Below are positions 38,214 to 50,457 of a DNA stretch of 64,000 bases, one piece after another. The translations under genes were made by a program, and so were the position numbers. Position 1 is the stretch's first letter. Each line of letters opens with the position of its first letter. Origin of the DNA: Phallusia mammillata (lineage: Eukaryota; Chordata; Ascidiacea; Phlebobranchia; Ascidiidae); contig QLIY01000701.1 of assembly GCA_003260075.1 (NCBI GenBank), forward strand, positions 1 through 64,000, written 5' to 3'. Under the pieces are notes generated by a model. The model was not told the origin of the DNA. It did not search any database and saw only the letters and a program-made list of their open reading frames with translations.

Positions 38214-38539
38214 TAAAAAAACGACATGCTAACCGCTATGAACGGTGTCGACATCTGTTTCTACTATTTAGAAAGCTGTGATTATTCTATTACTACCATT
38301 TAAACAAGAAAGACAAAGCCGCTTTCAACACCAACAGCTGGCGCAATAAGAAGCAAATGAAGGTATGTTCGAGACAGAAGTAACATCTGGCAAACGCCCC
38401 CCCCCCCAAAAAAACGACATGCTAACCGCTATGAACGGTGTCGACATCTGTTTCTGCGATTTAGAAAGCTGTGATTATTCTATTACTACCATTTATTATT
38501 CTATTACTACCAACAAGAAAGACAAAGCACCCCCCCCCC
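38214..38539. repeat. Duplicate with C-runs at 38397-38407 and 38530-38539
   Basis: A block from 38214 recurs from 38408 with a small internal direct repeat of ATTATTCTATTACTACC. The second copy is closed by another C-run, so it looks like a short contig set between two fillers. Confidence 0.75.
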
Positions 38540-40788
38540 ATACTCGTGTTAACCTCGTATAGCGGATTTCGTAGGCAGATAGCCGCACTGTGAAACATCC
38601 GAAGAGCTATTTATTACCTCACATGGCATTCATGGATGTCCGTTCCAACGGTGCTTGCTGGCAAAAATGTCATATCGCTTCACCAGTTTCATTATTTTAA
38701 ACCTGCGGCCACCCTTAATATTGCACCTGGTATTAAACACAATATATACCCTTTGGACTATTACGAGTGTTTAAAAAGTTCATTGAGTAGCAATCTTTTT
38801 TGGGCAGAAACAAGCAATAATGCTACACCGTCATGATGCAACCGCGCATAAGCTATTGATTTATGAACTTGGCAAGCGGATATCCTGTTCCTTTTGAGGG
38901 TGTGGTGGCTGACTGCAGTGACGTATCCAATCCAAAAAATGGTTTAGTGTTTAGGACAAAAATGTGATGACTTTTAGCACATTGATGAAAAAGACCTTCT
39001 CAATGTACGCTTTACAATTACACTTGTATTGGAATAACTGTATCGGAATATCTCTTGCCTCTTTGGCTACATACAAAATTCTTTAGAAACCCAGCATTTT
39101 ACAAATTAATCAATCTTAGAAAAAATACATGCAACTTTTTTGCACGTAACAATGCATCCACAGTTCCATAAATATTTTGGGACTTCACAGGAAATTCGTT
39201 TTTTTAACATGTTTGCCATGCAAGAGAATATTTGGTTTTGTTGTCTTATATGACAGGTTTATTTGCAGTCAAGTAATTTATAATCATTGGCGATAGTTGT
39301 TTATTTATTCAAAGAACCCATTGTTCTTTGCTTAAGTTGTCACCAAACCAAAACTTGTTTGTTTACTTTACGCGCGATTTTCTTAATTAATGTTCATGTT
39401 GTCTTTGAAATGTTACTGAAATATAAAGCGAAAGGTTATGAGTTTGAAAAAGTTTTACAAAACCTTCAAAACTGTAACAGTTAAGAATGAAAGTGTTCTA
39501 AAGCTTCATTCTGACGTAACAACGCCTTGTTGTTAAGGCGATCCCTGCAGCAAATTCAGTTTAAGCGTTTTCGGCTGATTGGACTGCATGCTCAGGTACC
39601 GGTTCGTTTGTGCAAAACGCTTACTTGCTTCAGATTAAGCAAAGTGATTTAGTTGTTGTTTTTTGGAATGGATTTGTTTGTGATACATAAACTTTGATTG
39701 GTGGATATTGGAATGAAAGTTTCGGATTAAAAGTTTCCAAACAACCACTTTCCAAACAGCAAGTAAGTTGAAACTTGTATTAAAGTTGTTTTGGTGTATT
39801 GCATTTACAATGTGCTTTATAATGCGTTTACTGTTGGTGCTATTATCCTAAGTTTTAGGCAAAAGCCTAGCTAAGTCGGTATAATGTTATATTCGAAACA
39901 CATTTTACTTTACCTAAAAGCTTAGAAAAACTTTTTGAAGACAGATGAGTCATGAGTGTAGTAGTGCAAATTTATCCCTGTGTTTAATTGGGCGGTGTTG
40001 CTTAACAGTTAACACTACGCCGTGTTTAAAGTTACTGAACATTAGCTTTTTGATGCCACCACGCGACTGTACTCTTTTCGGAAACTTCTTCATATTAGTT
40101 CGTAAACTTCTTCATATTAAATAAAGTCCGGGGCTCAGTAAAAATGATACACTGTTTTTCTGTTGAACTTGCCTACTTTAATCAGTAAGGCATTTTGTGG
40201 TAAAGTGGGCAAGTGACGCGGTACCGACATTTTTTCCTGGAAAGACGGGTTTGCGTTTTAAGATCGAAAGTTTATTTTAATCGTTTTATAGTTTGTTGTT
40301 TTTGAATAATTTTATCAGGGCATTCGTTGCCCATTGTATGGTAGGCCTATGGTTGTGGTAAGTGTATGATTGTGGTAAGTGTTGACCTGTACAACACAAT
40401 GTGAGGTGCAAATTGCACTGAAGGAGACGAACAACCAATCGCCTTTGCAAACATTCAAGGTTTATTAATCAATCAACATTGCTTGTTTGAGTTCAAAATC
40501 CAAAAAGTAAGTTTTTTGCTTGAAAAGTTTTGTTTTTCATTCAATAACCAATATGATTAATAATTTTGTTAGACTGTCGTTGAGTTGAGTTTATTTCGTC
40601 TTTAATGATTCAAGTTAACGTTGTTTATATGAATCTACTTCGTTTGACATACTTTATTGAAGGAAATTAGAAATAACCAGTGGTAAATGACAAATGTGTT
40701 TGCTTAATTTCCTCGTAGTGGTGCGCAATAACGTTGTTGCAAATGTCACAAGTCAGAGAGTCGTCACTATACTCCGTTAATTTGCAGC

Positions 40789-41088
40789 GAGTAAACTTGA
40801 GTAGTTTTTTGTTCCGTCGTATCCAAAGGCGGAATATTTTAACTTTCCAACATGTTGATAGTAATGACTCAAGCACGAACTTTTTCTAATCAAAAAAATA
40901 TTTTTAATTTCTTGGACAACGTTCCTAATACCCCCCCCCCCCGAGTAAACTTGAGTAGTTTTTTGTTCCGTCGTATCCAAAGGCGGAATGTTTTAACTTT
41001 CCAACATGTTGATAGCAATGACTCAAGCACGAACTTTTTTCTAATTAAAAAAAATATTTTTAATTTCTTGGACAACGTTCCTAATAAA
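40789..41088. repeat. Adjacent duplicate with C-run at 40931-40942
   Basis: About 142 bp at 40789-40930 recurs at 40943-41088 with three small differences, joined by 12 C. Confidence 0.8.
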
Positions 41089-42237
41089 GTGTAAGCGATA
41101 TGTTCATCAGAATATTTTGGCCACTTTAAAACTCTTTTCTGTTCCTTTCCTAAGGGGTTACAAAATGCTAAAATTGGCTTGCCCTGCATTGATTTCGTAA
41201 CACCACACCGAACCAGGCGCTAGGTTGGATGTAAAAACTTTTTTTTTTCAACACACTTCACTAAACAAAAAAAGGCAGAAAAGTTTTCAAGTGAATTTTG
41301 TTTATTCAAAAAAATTGTTCAAAACATTTGCAAAAACAAGTGGAAGGGGTGGTGACTATGGATGTGTTGGGCATTTGGGCATAAAATATTTTTGTTTTTG
41401 GGTGAAATGGGAGTATGTTACATTTGTGTTGGTTCGGGCTGTTAAAACCTTTATTATTGCACACAGTACTACAATGAAACGAGCATAAACATGCAACAAA
41501 CACAAAAGGCATTTTTTGAAAATAAACAACAACACCGTGGAATATATAAGTAGTAAATCACAATATATTAATCATTGAAAGGCAATTCAATTTTCGCAAT
41601 TTAAGCCACGCAAAAGGCAGCAGTAAATATTAAGGCCTTTTTCGGAAATCTTTGTCTTACAATGTGTTTGTTTCCATGCACTTGTAAATAGAATAGCTTT
41701 ATTGTAACTGTTTAAAAAAATGTGGCGAATGTATGGAGTCTTGATGCAGGCTTTATAAGCAAATGCAACATCTTTACCACAGTGCTTTAAAAGCAACGTA
41801 TACAGCAGTACATATTTGTTTGCAAACTCTTACACATACTTGCAATTGTACTAGCATTTCAATTGCACTGGATGAACAATCATAATACAACATCAGCGCA
41901 TATATGTTTTTCATACAATTACAATCAGTCGTTTGCAGCATGTAAATGTACATGAATAAATATAAACTTTCTTTTGGGAACAAGGAAAAAACAGTTCATC
42001 TTTAAAAAATTTCAAGATGAAGGAATTAAATATGTTTGTTTTGGAACAAAGCAGCTAGTTTAGGGTCCCTGAATTATTCTATGGAAAACTGTAATAGAAC
42101 ACAACACACAAAAAAGAGAAAATCAAAAATAGAGAGGACCGGACGATCAATGCAAATCTTCGCTGACGGTTTCAATAACGTTCAAAATATTGAAAAAATG
42201 AAATTCTTTACTTTTTCTCTATGAACTGTTAAAAAAT

Positions 42238-42555
42238 TAGAACCGTAAAATCGGAATCATTAAACGGGTTATTTTGTTTTACAATGCGCTACAAACATCT
42301 GAAAACTGTACAGTTGTGGCGGAATAAAAGGCCTAATCAACTGTTTAGATTTAGACAACTACCAAATCAACTGTCACAACCGTCATGAAAAAACCCCCCC
42401 CCCAGAACCGTAAAATCGGAATCATTAAACGGGTTATTTTGTTTTACAATGGGCTACAAACATCTGAAAACTGTACAGTTGTGGCGGAATAAAAGGCCCA
42501 ATCAACTGTTTAGATTTAGACAACTACCAAATCAACTGTCACAACCGCCATGAAA
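42238..42555. repeat. Adjacent duplicate with C-run at 42394-42403
   Basis: About 150 bp recurs with three substitutions (about 2% divergence), joined by 10 C, just 3' of the SLC36 stop codon. Confidence 0.85.
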
Positions 42556-42745
42556 AACAGGCAAAATCAACTATGACAAATCACTGGTGACCGAACGATT
42601 GCTACGAATAATTTACAAAAAAGAAAACACCACCGAACAATTGACCACTTGATGGAGCCAGATTCAACCATATTTTTCCGCACGTGCCCTTCGCCCACAA
42701 AGACCTCTCGTAGGTAACTATCCACACCAAATCTTTCGCTTAATT

Positions 42746-45700
42746 TTACACAAACCCTGGGGTTGAAAAAGAAGTTGTTTGATTTCCGTGCCAAGCTGGG
42801 GTCGTTACGTTGTAATAGGGGGCTGTCGTGGTGATCCCCCCTGCACCCCCACTGCATTTGTCGCTGTCATCGTCTGTGCCCAAGTCTTTTATGATGTTTT
42901 GAATGGCAACAATCGTTCCAGCGAGAAAACCGACAAGGCCGATAATCATTATGACGAGATCCTTAATCATCGTCAATTTTGACATTTTCTTGCTCCTGCA
43001 AATATTAGAAGATCATTAATGAAATCTCCTTGCAAGTAAGGACTGCGATGATTCAGGGTCACTAACATCAGTTTTGTCTTCCCACTAAACCAGAGATCTG
43101 TAAAGCTCTTTAACGACGGGTCAAGTTTCTCAGTTTTTCTTCTAAAAGGTATATTCCTAACATGCAATTTTTCACAAATTGTGAAGTTTTAAAAGTTAGC
43201 AGTCGAGCTGTTGCTGTTATTTTACGTTCTGTAATTGTGAACGAGATCTCGTCGGGCCATAATACCACTTGCATTATACAAATTGACAGGAAAAACATCT
43301 CCTGAATATCTGATATACAGTAGTACTTGACATATAAACAGGATTGGAAAATATTGATAGGAAACACAGTCAAGTAGTACATAAGGGAACATACGCCAAG
43401 TTTAGTGCCCACAGTATTTGTTACTAGGTCCTCAGAAAGTGTCCTTGACTACGCATAATAATACGCGAAAAAAACTTACGTTTGAACGCGAGAATCGTTC
43501 TTATATTTCACATAGTTTACTTGTAGAAATTCGTAACAGACTGGTTCGCTCTCAACGATTTTAAAGCATACAAGATTTTGTCACCAAATCTTAAGTGTGG
43601 CATCATAGTGTCAGAGTAATGAGTATTGCCTGACCAAGATGACTAACCGAACAATTGTGTGCTGGATTAAATACTACTGTATGAGAAGATACTAAAAGAA
43701 AATCTGTCAGTCTTTTTGTTTAGTAGCAGAATAAAACGGGACCGTTTACATTGCTTTACAGTTTGCATTGATCTATCTTATCAACCACCAACAGCACATA
43801 GCAAACGACTATCTCCTACCTTTTGTTGTTTTCGTCATAGATCAGGGGTTCCCCTATTTCGTTACTCGCCGGTGAGTAGAAAGTGAGAATGTGGATGATC
43901 GGTGGGAAGATGAGAGCAAGGAAAGACGACGAGAAAGCTCCGATGAGCGCAATGTAGTCTCCGAGATTAGGAATTGCGATTGCAAGCAGGCCTTGATTGC
44001 AAGTGGAAAGTTTTTGTTAGAGCTAGACAGTGGCATAGTTGGACGTAAATTTAGAAGGCTTATGGTTTGCGCAGAAGGGGGCTTTGGATTAAAAGATTAT
44101 GCGAAGGTCGAACTGGTTTAACAACTGTTTCCGTTTTTAATTGCCAAACGAGAAAAGTACATCTAAAATTTAGTGTGATATGCCAAAGTTTAAAAAAACG
44201 CTTTGATTTGGTGCATTACCTCAAAGTTAAATGAAAGTTGTAATTTATCACTATTAGACACTCAATCATATTACACGACTAAACAAAATAGCACACACGT
44301 TAAACACCAGAATTCTACTTTTCACTGCAATCTACGTTACGCATGCAATAAATCGTTTTGAAGCTTTAAAAATCACTGCAAAACATACACACGTGCTCAT
44401 ATTAATTGCTAATGCGCATATTATTTGGTCAAGATCGATTTTAAATCACGAAAATTATGGTTATAAACGTCTTGCCAAACCTCTTTATTTTTTGTTCAGC
44501 TTGGTTAGTAGGTATTTTATTGCTGCTTACATGCACCATACTGTTCACCAAATACGCAAACCGTACAAGGTTGTTTCACACTGTCGTCAATTACTCAGTT
44601 AAACATACAAAGCGTATGTTAAAAACACGCGATCAGGATATTATTGCAAGTAATTATATTAACCAAGCCATTCAAAAATAATCTATTTTGACATAACACA
44701 GGCAGCAGTGTAATGCTTGGTTAAAAAAGATCATCAATTTCAGGTCATGTAGGCACAAAAAGCATAGAAGCAGAGAACGAAGCATGTTGCGTACTCACAA
44801 GTTAAAGCTGCCAGTGAGATTCGCATAGCAGCATCGGCGGCGACGGGAAAACGAAATTTCTTTAACCAAGGCCCCGCCAACTGCATTGGCACATAGAACT
44901 GAATAAGCCAGCCCACGAAGATCACAAAAGAATACAGGATCTTCGCAGATTGCGCCAAGCTACAGAAGCACACAGGAATTGTTAGTGAAAAGCAAATTAG
45001 CTTGAGCTAGTGAAGGTCGTTTGTGTTTCCGGACATTTTTTGACATGTGGTCATTTGAGTTTCTAAATATTTTTCACGAATGCGCATGCTGGTAATTTTC
45101 GTCGACTACTCTACGTCTTGTTACGTACCAACAACGTTTAAGTTTCTTTACAAGTGAATTTGGTTATAATGCGAAACTCTTGTGCAGTATAACATCGCCA
45201 ACTGGGCGTTTTTGTCCACTTACGAATGTTGCCAGCATATTTAAGCTTACAAGTCAGCTGCTGTTGGCCAAAATTTGTTAAAATATTGGCAATAAAACTT
45301 CAATGTGTTTTGCAATTACGCAAACTAATTGAAATACAATGAACAAATGATTTGAAATGTCAAAAATCTGGAAACACAAAATAGAGCAGAAAAACCACCA
45401 CCAGGAGTAACCCAATATACCAAGCCACATTGTCATGATTTTGTTACTTCCAAAACCCATCATAGCACTACAAGTTTGAGTTATTAAGCATGCAGCAGTG
45501 CAAATTGAACTATAAGGGATTGTGGGTTCGCTTACAAGTCAGAAAAACGAAGGTAGTTCGCAGGACAAGCTGCCAACAGAGTTCCTTGCTGGGCCTGTAA
45601 GTACGCTTCAAATAACGCCACACTATCTGCATGGGCACATAAAACTGGATGGCATACGTCGCTCCAATGACAAAACTAAACATTATTTTCACCGACTGAT

Positions 45701-48700
45701 ATAACCTGGGAAAAAAAGAAGGCACCTATGTAACAGCTTGCCTGTGCAATAAACGGTGGATTATGTAACAAAAGAACAGGATGATAAAGTCACATTGTGG
45801 TATGTAATTGAGGTTACTACCCAGGGTGGTTTTGTTTCTGCTTGGCTTGATATTTGTTACAGCACATAATCATTAGACCACTGACCAAAGCTATGGTCAT
45901 TTTGACTGTGTAATATGGTGGTTCACAACTTCATGTAATGTAGCCCTTCTATAAATTTATCAAGTCAGTTGGGCCCCTATTTTGAAACTTGGAAATCCTT
46001 TAACATTTATTCAAGAACTTTATGGAAGCATGGGGTCTGCAAACCACAGGTTGGGAGCCACTATGTTAAGGAAATATAATTTTATTGGAGGATAAACAAG
46101 ACAGAATTTAGGTTATGTCCATCAAAAGCTGAAAAATAACATTACTAGAGTTTTTGCTGAATTTAGTAAAAGTTAAATTGAAATTCCATGTGTAAAAAGG
46201 TTTCCATATTTTTTCAAATTTGACAAAAACTAGCATCTGACAGAAAAATGGGAGATAAAGGCATGATTTTTTTTTTTTAGTTTTTAACTTACGGGTCTGC
46301 TCCAGGCAAGTTCAGTGTAATACTGCCGCAAATAGTATCTCCATACTTCAGATAACCAATTATTCCCAGGCTAATGTACAGGAATGAAACAACTGACATG
46401 CCAGAGTAGAGAATGCCTGGAAAGTGACTGGGGTTCCGCATTTCATTCTCGATTGGAAGGATCTAGAAAATACACCATCATATTACGTTCCAATAAAAAG
46501 TACCATCAGGGTGCCTTTGTGTCGGGTTTGGCCAGGAGGTGAACTGCATGGTGTTTTCACACTATAGAAAAAGTTGATGCAAAGTTGTGGCTATTTATAA
46601 AAGTTGAACATAAACTGTGGGACTTTTTGGTGGCCAATGCTAGCTCTAGAACAATTCGGCCCAACTACTTCCTCAATACATTAAACATATTATATTGTGG
46701 GGCCTTCACATTCAGTCTACCATCCAATACACATTTTCAATACAGAACTTCAGTGTTTCTGGCTTAGTGTAAATTGATATGAGATTTATGAAAATTTATT
46801 GCAATGGTTAAAAATTACTGTGTATTACACTTACCACACCAATTCCTTCAAATGCATAGATTGCTGTGCCAAAAAACATTGGAATTGTTGATGCATTTGC
46901 AATATATGGTCTTGTGTTGAATGCGGGAAGATCCTGTTGATAAAGTAACAAAACTGATCACTTCCATTTTGACTGCATAAATAAAACTGAATTATTCCCA
47001 AATTTAAAAAAATATGTACAAATTTACAAAACTGTTCACAAAGCATAACAGTTGAATAAATGCAATGATATTTTCAATAACTAGTCAAAAAATCTTACTT
47101 CAACCACATATCGAAGAATAATGGCCAGTGACACCAATGTTGCTATGTTGGCAAGAAAAGAGAACCATGCAAGGATTTTCAGGTGTCGAATAAAGGAAAG
47201 AAGGGCAATAGGAACAAAGAGCATGGCCATAAATATTCTATCACCTGGTGTGCTGTTAGGAAAATACTGAATGACAACCTAAAAAACAGAAAAAAGTCAG
47301 TCAAATAAAAATATACTTTGCTTGCAATTAACCAATTCTAAAAAGACAATAACTATGCTTGGAACTTACAGAAATAAAAATATTTTTACTGTCATTTTTA
47401 GAAACAATTTTTAACAAAAGCTTTAATTTGGGATCAGCAAACTTGGAAAATTATTGTAAAAGCATATGAGCCAATAAATGACAAGCTGCAATCATTTATT
47501 GGCTCATATGCTTTTACATTGATACTGTGACACTGAGCCGACTTCACTGTGGTTCCCAAGCAGTTGCTTGGCCACTGTGAGCCAGTTTCATTTGTGCTGT
47601 ATGCCCAGTTGTGGCATCGCACAGACTGGGTGATGTATGGGGTTGTACCCTGTTGCTCACCACAAACTGGAGTGCCGTTTGATGGCTACACTAGCCAATG
47701 CGGCCGATCTCTCGTCACCAGCTGCACTGATGAGACCTTATAGGTCGAAACAGTGTGCACTGTCTGCAGCTGGAAAATTATTATCATTACACTTAATAAC
47801 AATTCTATACAATTTAACATACTTTCGTGTAACTAGTTTTAATGTTAAATTGATTAACTTTTGTAATATATTTATATGCAATAGTTTTGGGATTCAGAAT
47901 GCAATAAAAGAGAATTTGTGATAAACCAGTAAAAATTACAAACACTAAAAACTGGTAACATGGTTTTTATTAATCATTGACGAGATGGCATTACTTTACC
48001 TGGCGAATGTTTTGGGCCATAAACACAAAATATACACAGCAAAACCCAAGTTGAGTGATCATTAAGAAGATGTTGACCAGCGTGCCGGCAGCATTCTCGT
48101 GCTGTTGCAATTTTACTATTGGGCTGTGCCTTGCTGCCATTTTCATCACAGTGGAGTAGTCCATAAAAGGAACACCTTCTTGTCTGGCAAAAACATTGGG
48201 ATATCAATTAAACAAGTTATTAACAAGGCTGTTAACATAATTTTTGAGGGAAATGATGCTTGGAAAATATTAAAAGTTTTAAACTATTTGGAATGACGAA
48301 ATATAGTGTTTTATTTTCAACTTTCAAGTATGTTACTAAAAATCTTTTGTTCGTTTTCTTACAATGTATCTAATCAATTTAATAACAGGCTTTTTTTCTG
48401 GTTTTATATCTTAATTTTTATGTTTCTTTTTGTAGCAATTTCAAAAATACACTTCTAATACAGCAACTAACCTGCAAAAATGCTTTGAGCATTTAACCAA
48501 CAGTCGCATACAATGAACACAAATAATTGCCATGAGAAGCAGAAGCACTGGTCCAAATATGATTCCTGCATGTTGAATGGCCAATGGAAGACTTAATAAT
48601 CCTGTGCCAATGTTTCCCTTCAGCAAATGCATCATGGTTGCAGCATCACTGTGAAAATGACACATAATATGTTTTGTGTGATTAAAAAGCAGTGTAATTC

Positions 48701-49977
48701 ATTAATATGACTTTTTATCACTTTTAACCAAATATAACACTGCTTGAAAGTTTAGCCACTATTTCCAAAAAAACAATTGAGTTTTTTATGTATTCTATAA
48801 ATATTTGTCTCAACAAACAAAAACTACTTTTTACCAATTGGTACATTAATTGATACAGTTATTACATATTTGCCATAAGTTATTACAGTCCAAACACTTA
48901 TTTGTTTACATTGCCAAGTTTGTTTGTCTTAAACACAAACCAATTGATTTGAATGTTAAAAACAAGTTATATCTTGATAAAATTTATTTTCTATTGTGTA
49001 CTTACGATGTTGCATGAGGATTTTCAGGCACTTGAGTCATAATATCAACTTCAGTTTGCTCATTGTTATTGTATGGTTTTTCACTGCGCCTGTAAAGTAT
49101 AGAACCATCAGTAAAGCTACAGTAGTAAAAAAAGCCTAATCTGACAAGTCAGCAAAATAACAGCATGTTGAACTGGTTTACATTTCAAAAACGTATCCAT
49201 ACGAATAATACAGGAAGTTATTTTTTTTCTCACTCACTTATTTTCATTCTCCTCACTGCCATTCAGCAATGGTTGTTTCTGTTCGTTGCCTGCCATTGGA
49301 GAAAATGTGCTGTATGATTGCCTTTGGATGTTTAATTTCTGTAAAAACAAAACAGTTAATTTAAAAATTGAAGAGCTAACAATTAGAAACTTAATGAACA
49401 AAAAATGCCTAACTTTAAAAAAAATGCAAAACAATTGCTGCTATTCTGTTTTAGATATATTTATGTGTAATGACCGTGTGCAATTTAATCAAACTTTGAT
49501 TTTTAAGGTTGCTTTTGACATTTCAGTAAAAAACTTGCACTACATTGCATAACTTCAGTAATTCAAACTTACTTTTTGACCTATGCAATAGTTATCAAGT
49601 TTTTTTTAGTTGATATTAAAAACTTTTAGCAAGTATTTATACTTTTGCATTAATTTCCATACACAGTTTTTCTATCAGCTATGTTTAACCAAAAACATAT
49701 TTATTCACCGAACTTTATTTTAATATACTTCGGTTCATTACCCCCAATAACAATGCAGTATACTTGACATAAATATTTATACCTAATAAACAATACCAGG
49801 TGGACTGCATTTTGTTTGATTTGTTTGACATACATACGTATACTGCCATACCTTTACTAAAAAATTCAAACTTGACTGTACAGTTGCAAATAGACATATC
49901 AGATAAATAAACAAACAAAAACAGTATCATAGCAACACAGAATCAAAACAAAGCCAAAAACACACCTCTTTTTCCAT
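42746..49977 (-). CDS. SLC36-type (PAT) proton-coupled amino-acid transporter, 11 exons
   Basis: Multi-pass transporter of small neutral amino acids, plasma membrane or lysosome. Exons in transcript order: 49966-49977, 49238-49338, 49006-49089, 48472-48648, 48000-48183, 47099-47278, 46835-46933, 46293-46462, then either 45536-45705 or 44799-44959, then 43820-43991, 42746-42995. Frame is continuous; 532 or 529 aa. It has a hydrophilic N-terminus, TM1 with [18 protein letters not shown] (near-identical to human PAT1), [38 protein letters not shown], then the alternative TM segment (QFYVPMQ), the penultimate exon with [12 protein letters not shown] and a last [17 protein letters not shown]. The C-terminal tail is extended and Thr-rich relative to PAT1. 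Start: ATG within ACCATGG, a strong Kozak context, in a 12-bp coding first exon. The paralogue (SLC36A1-A4) is not resolved. Confidence 0.93.
44799..44959 (-). CDS. SLC36 alternative exon B (161 bp)
   Basis: It encodes [12 protein letters not shown] sequence followed by [17 protein letters not shown], homologous end to end with exon A at 45536-45705. Its acceptor phase (2) and donor phase (1) equal those of exon A, and the donor is GTGAGT. Including both A and B would break the frame, so they should be mutually exclusive. It is three codons shorter than exon A and falls in the region C-terminal to the TM. Confidence 0.8.
45536..45705 (-). CDS. SLC36 alternative exon A (170 bp)
   Basis: It encodes [11 protein letters not shown] then [17 protein letters not shown], the version closer to human PAT1 (LYQSVKLLYS). 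Same splice phases as exon B; the donor is GTAAGC. It is the exon nearer the preceding constitutive exon. Confidence 0.85.
47456..47517. repeat. Perfect 26-bp inverted repeat with 10-nt loop
   Basis: Arms 47456-47481 and 47492-47517 are perfect reverse complements (core AGCATATGAGCCAATAAATG) with loop CAAGCTGCAA. It lies in an SLC36 intron about 200 bp upstream of the hammerhead ribozyme on the + strand and may mark the edge of the same mobile element. Confidence 0.85.
47718..47773 (+). ncRNA. Type I hammerhead self-cleaving ribozyme
   Basis: All conserved core positions are present. Stem I is CCAGCTGCA (47718-47726) paired with TGCAGCTGG (47765-47773), 9 of 9. CTGATGA lies at 47727-47733. 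Stem II is GACC/GGTC (47734-47737 with 47743-47746) with loop TTATA. GAAA is at 47747-47750; its last A opens stem III, ACAGT/ACTGT with loop GTGC. The cleavage triplet is GTC, with cut after C47764. Stem I is the open stem, so this is type I, the topology known from Penelope-like retroelements and metazoan retrozymes. It is antisense to SLC36, inside its intron 47279-47999, probably as part of a mobile element. Activity is predicted, not shown. Confidence 0.85.
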
Positions 49978-50447
49978 GGTCGCAAGGTATACACCAAAAA
50001 CCCGCTCAAAATTAATGCACAGAAGAATTTAGGAACAGGCGAAGATAGGTAAACAAGCGTGTTTGAATTCAGCCGGCAAGCGAGGACAAAGAATATCACA
50101 ACTATCATAAAACTAGTTCCTCTCTCTGCTGTACTTTTCCGTTCAAACAATAAAGCTAGCGCGAGCAATCAGCTGTTCGCGAAATGGGAAAAAAGGGATG
50201 ACGTCACAATAACAAGTGGCTCCGACGAGAGAGTATTCACTTCTCGCGATGAGACTGCTATGACGTAATTCGCGACATAAAAACGTGAAAATAAAGAGAT
50301 CGCTCGTATTGTTAAAGAATTTTCTTTTGACGGAAACCTCACTTAACTTCTAACATTTCAAATTACTACCTAGCATCACTTAGCATTTAGGCTGAACGGT
50401 TTAATTTTGCGACCTAGTTTACAACATGTCTGTGTTAAGATTTGCGT

Positions 50448-50457
50448 CCCCCCCCCC
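50448..50457. other. 10-C run without recognisable duplication
   Basis: Same length and strand as the other runs, but I found no repeated sequence on the two sides. It is consistent with a gap whose flanks do not overlap. Confidence 0.5.

Larger units (their letters stand above)
37252..42745. other. Gene-poor stretch between CAP and SLC36
   Basis: No coding exon could be supported. It may hold the missing 5' exon(s) of the CAP gene. It contains five C-run duplications (listed separately) and otherwise AT-rich unique sequence. Confidence 0.4.
47450..47780 (+). mobile_element. Possible hammerhead-bearing retroelement (SINE/retrozyme-like)
   Basis: The GC-richer block from the inverted repeat to the end of the ribozyme differs in composition from the AT-rich intron around it. 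It contains several short hairpins, for example the arms CCAAGCA/TGCTTGG near 47560. No ORF is supported. Element boundaries and target duplication were not found, so the extent is an estimate. Confidence 0.45.

Noticed and set aside
40667..41189. Overlapping minus-strand ORFs with a CDIC motif near 40.7-41.1 kb
   Set aside because: Two frames are open at once, the differences between the two copies change amino acids in either frame, no homologous family is recognised and no upstream exon fits. Treated as non-coding.
42559..42857. Minus-strand ORF overlapping the last SLC36 exon
   Set aside because: Shadow frame. The SLC36 frame has the conserved final TM and a stop at 42746.
43843..43860. 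AGGGGTTCCCCT palindrome resembling a hAT terminus
   Set aside because: It lies within the penultimate SLC36 exon, in a conserved coding context, with no partner end or TSD.
45910..46075. GGTTCACAAC..GTTGGGAGCCAC, hAT-like ends in an SLC36 intron
   Set aside because: The termini are suggestive but no 8-bp target duplication was found. Left unannotated.
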